From: Candidatus Omnitrophica bacterium UBA6210
Lineage (GTDB): Bacteria > Omnitrophota > Gorgyraeia > Velamenicoccales > Velamenicoccaceae
NCBI GenBank assembly: GCA_002421805.1
Contig: DISM01000001.1
Span: forward strand, 220,902-284,901
Length of the DNA stretch: 64,000 bases
Reading direction: 5' to 3'
Positions within the stretch are counted from its first letter, which is position 1. Every line of letters begins with the position of its first letter. Shown here one piece after another: positions 59,595 to 64,000 of this stretch. Under the pieces are notes generated by a model. That model saw only the letters and a program-made list of their open reading frames with translations. It made no database searches and was not told the DNA's origin. A program made the translations under genes and the position numbers.

Positions 59595-59942
59595 CTATTG
59601 CTGGGATGATGCGGAAATGCTCGCCGCGATGTTCTGGCCCTTGTCGGACACCTTATAGCTGACCGTCACATCATCTCCTGTCGAAAGATCCACCAGGGCG
59701 GCTGCCTGGCCGTCCTTTTCGATCATGCTGGAATCGCCTACAACCAAAACCGTTTCTTTCTGTCCTTCGTCGGAAGCGGAAGCAACGATCAACTTCTGGG
59801 TTTGGGGATCGACAAAAGTGACCGTCCCATACACCTCATTGGCGGCAACCGTCTCATTGTCCTGTGCCAGGATCGCCTCAGGCGCGCCGAAAACCCCCAA
59901 TACCAGAAAGAACATCATCAAAATAACCGTAAGGCTTTTCAT
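59595..59942 (-). CDS. small exported protein of unknown function
   Basis: 115 residues: signal peptide (cleaved near AILA) and an OB-like beta domain (GTVTFVDPQTQKLIVASASDEG, then DLSTGDDVTVSYKVSDKG) of a kind seen in many small exported proteins, but not diagnostic. GGGGGTGG precedes the ATG. Promoter and an early terminator hairpin lie upstream, suggesting conditional expression. Confidence 0.65.
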   Translation of the reverse strand: MKSLTVILMMFFLVLGVFGAPEAILAQDNETVAANEVYGTVTFVDPQTQKLIVASASDEGQKETVLVVGDSSMIEKDGQAAALVDLSTGDDVTVSYKVSDKGQNIAASISASSQQ

Positions 59943-60001
59943 TCCAACCCACCCCCTTCATCCTTAGAGAAGAGGCCGCAGCGCACCGGCCACGGCCACA
60001 C

Positions 60002-60028
60002 AAAAAAAGAGAATGATCGCTCATTCTC
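60002..60028 (-). terminator. terminator hairpin in the leader of the small exported protein gene
   Basis: GAGAATGA-GCGA-TCATTCTC followed directly by seven T on the minus strand. It lies about 35-60 bases after the predicted transcription start and 60 bp before the gene, the location of an attenuator. Confidence 0.85.
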
Positions 60029-60068
60029 CCATCAGGCATGATTATGCCATACCTTTCGATCGAGTTTT

Positions 60069-60096
60069 ATTCTACCCCAACAGGGTTGTTTGTCAA
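60069..60096 (-). promoter_or_regulatory. promoter upstream of the attenuator-like hairpin
   Basis: TTGACA at 60096-60091, 16-base spacer, TAGAAT at 60074-60069. A GGCAT-AATC-ATGCC hairpin follows before the terminator. Confidence 0.75.
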
Positions 60097-60194
60097 TCAA
60101 TCCTTCGACATCACAACCTAAGGCACTTAAACTCTCAGGATTGATCCTGATGAGCGGCGTATTATTTTTTCGTTCTCTTCCGCCGCCGAATGTA

Positions 60195-60926
60195 TCAAAA
60201 CCCACTGTCAGGCCGACGGCCGTTTTTGGCCAGGCGGAAAAGGACCTCCCATTCCGAACCGCTAAAAACGTCCTGCGGCTCTCCCGACTTGACGATCCGG
60301 CCGGCCTCCAGCATAAACACGCGGCCGGAAAGCTTCATCACTTCAAAAGGGTCGTGGCTGACCAAGATCATGGTGATGCCGGTCTTCTCATAAAGCCTCA
60401 AAACCTCGTCCTGCAGGCGCCACCGTGTCTGGACATCAAGGGCCGACAACGGCTCATCGAGCAAAAGGATCTTGGGATGGCGCAGGAGCGCCCGCGCCAG
60501 CGCCACCCTCTGTTTCTGGCCGCCGGACAGCTTCGACGGATAACGCTGCTCCAGGCCTTTGAGCCCCACAAGACCGAGATACTCCCCGACGCAGGCAGTC
60601 TCCTCGCCGCGGCACAAGGCAAACCTCAGATTCTCCTCCACCGTCATGTTGGGAAAAAGGCTGTATTCCTGGAAGACAAAACCGGTCGCTCTTTTCTGGG
60701 GCGGCAGATCGATCTTGCGCGCACTGTCAAACCAGACCTTTCCTCCCACCCTCACCAGGCCTTCCTGCGGCGCCTGAAGCCCTGCGATCATCCTTAAGAT
60801 CGAGGTCTTCCCGCAGCCGGAGCGGCCGAACAAAGAAATGCATTCCCCGTCCCCGATCTCCAAATCAACGTCCAGGTCAAAAGGTCCTTCGGGCGCCATC
60901 AATGTTTTTTTGAGCAAGACCTTCAC
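60195..60926 (-). CDS. modC: molybdate ABC transporter ATP-binding protein (short form)
   Basis: 243 residues: Walker A GRSGCGKTS, signature LSGGQKQRVALARAL, Walker B ILLLDEPLSALD, H-loop SHDPFEV. The C-terminal MOP domain of ordinary ModC (about 350 residues), which senses molybdate in the cell, is absent. GTG start in a GTGA overlap with modB. Tungstate as substrate cannot be excluded. Confidence 0.88.
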   Translation of the reverse strand: MKVLLKKTLMAPEGPFDLDVDLEIGDGECISLFGRSGCGKTSILRMIAGLQAPQEGLVRVGGKVWFDSARKIDLPPQKRATGFVFQEYSLFPNMTVEENLRFALCRGEETACVGEYLGLVGLKGLEQRYPSKLSGGQKQRVALARALLRHPKILLLDEPLSALDVQTRWRLQDEVLRLYEKTGITMILVSHDPFEVMKLSGRVFMLEAGRIVKSGEPQDVFSGSEWEVLFRLAKNGRRPDSGF

Positions 60927-61594
60927 ACAACCTCCCCGTGCCGTTGATACAAGGCGTAGAACAAGGCGAGCGCAGCCAGCGAAAAAATAACCAGGACGAC
61001 CGAATAAAAATTTGCCGCGCTGTAATTCATGGCCTCCACCTCATTGTAGATGGCAATGGATGCCACACGCGTCTGATGAGGGATGCCGCCGCCGATCATG
61101 AGCACGACGCCGAACTCCCCCATCGTATGCGCAAAACTCATCACGATCCCCGTCAATAACGAAGCTTTGGTATTGGGGATAATGACCGACATGAGCGTTT
61201 GACGGCGGGATTTGCCCAGCGTATACGCCGCTTCGATGAGGGCGCAAGGAAAATTCTGGAAACCTGCTTTGACGGGATTGACCATGAAAGGAAGGCTGAA
61301 GATCGCCGAGCCGATGACGAGGCCGGGGAATGAAAATACGACGCGCACGTCGAAGACGCGTTCCAAAAAAGCGCCGAGCGCATGCCCGGGACTCAACAAC
61401 AGCAGGATATAGAACCCTAATACCGTCGGGGGCAAAACGAGAGGCATGCTCACAAGGGCTTCCCAGAACGGCTTGGTGCGGGCGCGGCTAAAGGCCAGCC
61501 TATAGGCCAACGGGATACCGATGAGGACCAACACGACCGTCGTCACCGTTGCCAGTTTTAAAGAGAGCCAGAGCGGCACAAGATCGTAGGACAC
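60923..61594 (-). CDS. modB: molybdate ABC transporter permease
   Basis: 223 residues, five or six transmembrane helices, with the cytosolic coupling EAA loop (EAAYTLGKSRRQTLMSVIIP) and the ModB-type LVLPPTVLGFYIL and HTMGEFGVVLMIGGGIP motifs. GTG start after GGAGGGG. Lies between modA and modC. Confidence 0.93.
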   Translation of the reverse strand: MSYDLVPLWLSLKLATVTTVVLVLIGIPLAYRLAFSRARTKPFWEALVSMPLVLPPTVLGFYILLLLSPGHALGAFLERVFDVRVVFSFPGLVIGSAIFSLPFMVNPVKAGFQNFPCALIEAAYTLGKSRRQTLMSVIIPNTKASLLTGIVMSFAHTMGEFGVVLMIGGGIPHQTRVASIAIYNEVEAMNYSAANFYSVVLVIFSLAALALFYALYQRHGEVV

Positions 61595-61618
61595 TATCCC
61601 CTCCGTTGTTCTCTGCCC

Positions 61619-62377
61619 TTATGCCGGGATGCGGTACCCGTATTTTTTAAATATGCCGGCCGCGCTCCCGGAGAAGAGGAACCGGTAGAACGCCTCTGCG
61701 ATTTGAGGATTATGTTTGCCGGCGGCCGCCAAAACAACGACGCCTTGCGCAATCGGCTCATACAAAGAAGCGTCGATTTCCACCCAGCGCCCTTTATCTT
61801 TGACCGAATCGTCCACCACCGAAGATTTCGAGGTGAATCCGCCGTCCGCAGCCCCCGACAGGATAAACTGATTGGCCTGCGTGATGTTCTCGCCGTAAAC
61901 CAGCTTAGGCCTGACGTGAAGATAAATATTCAGCGATTTCAATGCATTAACGGTCTGCCGGCCGTAAGGCGCTGTCTTAGGATTGGCAAGCGCAATTTTC
62001 TTCAGCGAAGGATCCTCCAGAACGTCGCCGAGCGGACGAGACAGATCCAGGGACTTTGATGTCCAGAAGACAAGAAGCCCATACACATAAACCTTCGGCT
62101 CTTCTGTGGCCAGGCCCTTTTTAAAAAGCGCCTGCGGGTACGACATGTCCGCCGACATAAAGACGTCGAAGGGGGCGCCGTTGGCGATCTGCGCCGTCAG
62201 GCTCCCGGAAGAACCTATCACGACATCGACGGTTGCGCCCGACTCTTTTTCAAACGTCGTCACCAATTCATCCATCAACACCTGCAGGTTCGCTGCCGCG
62301 GCAACCGTCAGGTCTTTAGCGAATACAGAAACGGGAAAAATAAAAATCAATAAAATCGTCGTGATCCATTTCTTCAT
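61619..62377 (-). CDS. modA: molybdate-binding periplasmic protein
   Basis: 252 residues. Signal peptide ends in VFAK; the mature N-terminus DLTVAAAANLQ and GSSGSLTAQI carry oxyanion-binding residues of the ModA family, and PKTAPYGR and the C-terminal PIAQGVVVLAAA segment agree. GGAGGAG before ATG 62377 sets the start. Head of modABC, 25 bp after the radical SAM gene. Confidence 0.93.
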   Translation of the reverse strand: MKKWITTILLIFIFPVSVFAKDLTVAAAANLQVLMDELVTTFEKESGATVDVVIGSSGSLTAQIANGAPFDVFMSADMSYPQALFKKGLATEEPKVYVYGLLVFWTSKSLDLSRPLGDVLEDPSLKKIALANPKTAPYGRQTVNALKSLNIYLHVRPKLVYGENITQANQFILSGAADGGFTSKSSVVDDSVKDKGRWVEIDASLYEPIAQGVVVLAAAGKHNPQIAEAFYRFLFSGSAAGIFKKYGYRIPA

Positions 62378-62402
62378 AACTCTCCTCCATGGTTCCATGA
62401 AA

Positions 62403-63869
62403 TTATATGTGCTTTTCCCCTTTGACGGCGCCGGCTTCCCACTTGCCGACTCCGGCCATGACATCCTTAAAACATAATTTCGCCAGCTCATCGAAATTGC
62501 TGCCGAAGATCCTTTGCATGCGGCCCGGCTGCGCATAAAATTCCCTCATACCCCATGCGCCCAGGCGCCCCAGGTCTTCTATGGATAAATGTTCCGTCGG
62601 AATAACCGGATGCAGGAAATCCCATTTGAGCATATCGATCTTCTCAGGATCGACCCAGCCGCGCCGGACAGCGTCCCTCCAGATCGGAGAGCCCGGCGGA
62701 GGCGTCAGATACCCCACCCACATCACATCCGGGTCCACCTTTTCGGCGAAGGCGAAGCGCTCTTTGATGATATTTTCGGTATCATAATCGAACCCGATCA
62801 TGATGTCCCCGACGATCGCGATATCGTTCTTGCGCAAAATATCGATGGTCTTATAGATCTGGCCGACCGTAATACCTTTGTCCAGCCTGCGCAGTTCGTC
62901 GTCGTTGGCCACTTCGATGCCGAAAACCCCCATAAACATGCCGGCCTCTTTCATCAGGGGGACGTCTTGCTCGAGTCTGACCCAGTCGCTCGCACAGCCG
63001 AGACTGACCCATTTCATATTGAGCCCTCTTTTGATCTTTTCCTCGCAGAATTCCCGCACGCGCCTGCCATTGATGTTAAAATTATCCTCCTGGATCACCA
63101 TCGCCTTCGTTCCGAATTTCTTTTCCAACAGTTCAACTTCATCAACCACGCGCTTAGCGGATTTGGCGCGCCAGCGGTTAAAATTCTTGATGCCGCGGGG
63201 ATCGTGCTCGCTCCATTCATAGCAAAACGTGCAACCATGCGTGCAGCCGCGGGATGTGACGATCTCGACGAAGGGCTTCCAATAGGTGTGGCCCACGTAT
63301 TTGTCCATCGGAAAAAGATCGTAAGCGGGCAGCGGCAAGGTGTCTAAGTCCTCTATGAGTTCGCGCACCGGCCCCCAGACAACTTTCCCGTCTTTCCTTG
63401 AGGCCAGTCCCGGGATAGCCTCAAAATGCGTCCGGCCTTTCTTTAAAGCCTCTATCAGCTCAGAAAAAGTGACTTCACCCTCGCCCATCACCACAAAATC
63501 TATCGCCGGGTTCTGTTCAAGCGTTTCCGTGCTCAAAGACGAATACCAGAGCCCCCCGGTAACGATCTTTGCCGACGGAAATACTTTTTTTATTCCTGCC
63601 GACGCTTCATTAAAATATTTCTGGACGGCAAATCCGCCGTAAGAATGCAGGATATCTCCCAAGACAACGACATCCGGATGCTTGTCCTTGACTATCTCAA
63701 GCATGTGTTCAAACCGGATACCCGAAACCTTGCAATCCAGGACTTCAACATCCGCGGCCCCATGCTCGCGCACATAGGCCGCCCATTGGGCATGCATCTG
63801 ATTAGGGGCCACGTGGTGTCCGTGTGTCGCCCATGAACCCAGCTGCGGCGTCACAAACAAAATCTTCAC
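62403..63869 (-). CDS. B12-binding radical SAM protein
   Basis: 488 residues. Residues 1-150 form a cobalamin-binding Rossmann domain (VVVLGDILHSYGG, KIVTGGLWYS), without a clear DxHxxG motif. The radical SAM motif C209-x3-C213-x2-C216 (CTHGCTFC) binds the 4Fe-4S cluster, with GIEVANDDEL later. Members of this class do methylations, ring formation or rearrangements (for example BchE- and HpnR-like enzymes); the substrate is not known here. It is directly upstream of modABC on the same strand and may be cotranscribed. Confidence 0.88.
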   Translation of the reverse strand: MKILFVTPQLGSWATHGHHVAPNQMHAQWAAYVREHGAADVEVLDCKVSGIRFEHMLEIVKDKHPDVVVLGDILHSYGGFAVQKYFNEASAGIKKVFPSAKIVTGGLWYSSLSTETLEQNPAIDFVVMGEGEVTFSELIEALKKGRTHFEAIPGLASRKDGKVVWGPVRELIEDLDTLPLPAYDLFPMDKYVGHTYWKPFVEIVTSRGCTHGCTFCYEWSEHDPRGIKNFNRWRAKSAKRVVDEVELLEKKFGTKAMVIQEDNFNINGRRVREFCEEKIKRGLNMKWVSLGCASDWVRLEQDVPLMKEAGMFMGVFGIEVANDDELRRLDKGITVGQIYKTIDILRKNDIAIVGDIMIGFDYDTENIIKERFAFAEKVDPDVMWVGYLTPPPGSPIWRDAVRRGWVDPEKIDMLKWDFLHPVIPTEHLSIEDLGRLGAWGMREFYAQPGRMQRIFGSNFDELAKLCFKDVMAGVGKWEAGAVKGEKHI

Positions 63870-63898
63870 GACCTACCTCGCATATTTTCGGTATCTTG

Positions 63899-64000
63899 TT
63901 ATATCTTCAACGTTATTTGAGAATAAACCCAATCGACATCGTCATGTGTGCCGGTGGCCTTGACATAACCGCCGCAAAAAAAGTGCGCGTAGCCGCACTC
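63899..64000 (-). CDS. C-terminal end of an unidentified protein (partial)
   Basis: In the frame from the right edge, 33 codons are open and end in TAA at 63899, reading GYAHFFCGGYVKATG and then DDVDWVYSQITLKI. It looks like the last beta strands of an extracellular or envelope protein. Too little remains to identify it, and it could be a chance frame. Confidence 0.4.
   Translation of the reverse strand, partial: ECGYAHFFCGGYVKATGTHDDVDWVYSQITLKI

Overview
This is a gene-dense bacterial chromosome segment with 47 protein-coding genes supported, most of them on the minus strand. The organism is Gram-negative: there is an outer-membrane secretin, a porin, a lipoprotein with a glycine zipper, and a type II secretion/type IV pilus apparatus. 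The mixture of PilM-PilN fusion, GspG/I/J/K pseudopilins, an ExeA-like ATPase, giant secreted beta-rich proteins, an unusual F-type ATP synthase and several families of degenerate intergenic repeats fits a candidate phylum of the PVC/Omnitrophota type. That placement is inference; there is no rRNA or ribosomal protein gene here to test it.

Layout. 0-3 kb: pyrR-pyrB-pyrC operon behind a strong promoter, a PyrR-binding RNA hairpin and an intrinsic terminator. 3-7 kb: glmS-rsmI-GT-C membrane protein operon. 7-8.4 kb: rubrerythrin and a ferritin-like protein. 8.4-9.25 kb: a compact repeat island holding a GIY-YIG nuclease gene between inverted repeats, several palindromes of one family, and a candidate structured RNA. 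9.25-27.4 kb: lipoprotein, a coiled-coil membrane protein, a 4626-residue secreted giant with two predicted RCC1-type propellers, and a DUF2341 protein. 28-29.2 kb: HEPN/nucleotidyltransferase pair with its own promoter and palindromic operator. 29.3-43 kb: two-component system, TPR protein and a hybrid type II secretion system (PilB, PilC, PilM-N, PilO, GspG, I, J, K, ExeA, GspC-like, secretin). 43-48.9 kb: four-helix-bundle protein inside a repeat element, then F1Fo ATP synthase genes in non-canonical order. 48.9-54.8 kb: tRNA-Glu and signalling genes (two diguanylate cyclases, FIST sensor, GAF histidine kinase, double receiver). 55-56.3 kb: duplicated sequence at tRNA-Leu, then pilT. 56.4-60 kb: porin-CbiM-PDGLE metal-uptake operon and small envelope proteins. 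60-64 kb: modABC and a B12-binding radical SAM enzyme.

How it fits together. The secretion machine and the giant/DUF2341 proteins lie on one strand in one region, so the giants are plausible substrates of the machine; PilT and c-di-GMP enzymes nearby suggest surface motility or attachment. Metal uptake (CbiM, Mod) sits beside cobalamin- and FeS-dependent chemistry.

The most unusual content is the repeats. (1) GIY-YIG gene with 23-bp inverted repeats and flanking palindromes. (2) A four-helix-bundle gene flanked by inverted arrays of a degenerate 7-mer, with a gene-less copy of the same arms 2.4 kb away inside the ATP synthase operon. (3) Degenerate 8-bp tandem arrays in four intergenic gaps of the secretion/giant region. 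(4) A 54-bp direct repeat overlapping the 3' end of tRNA-Leu.
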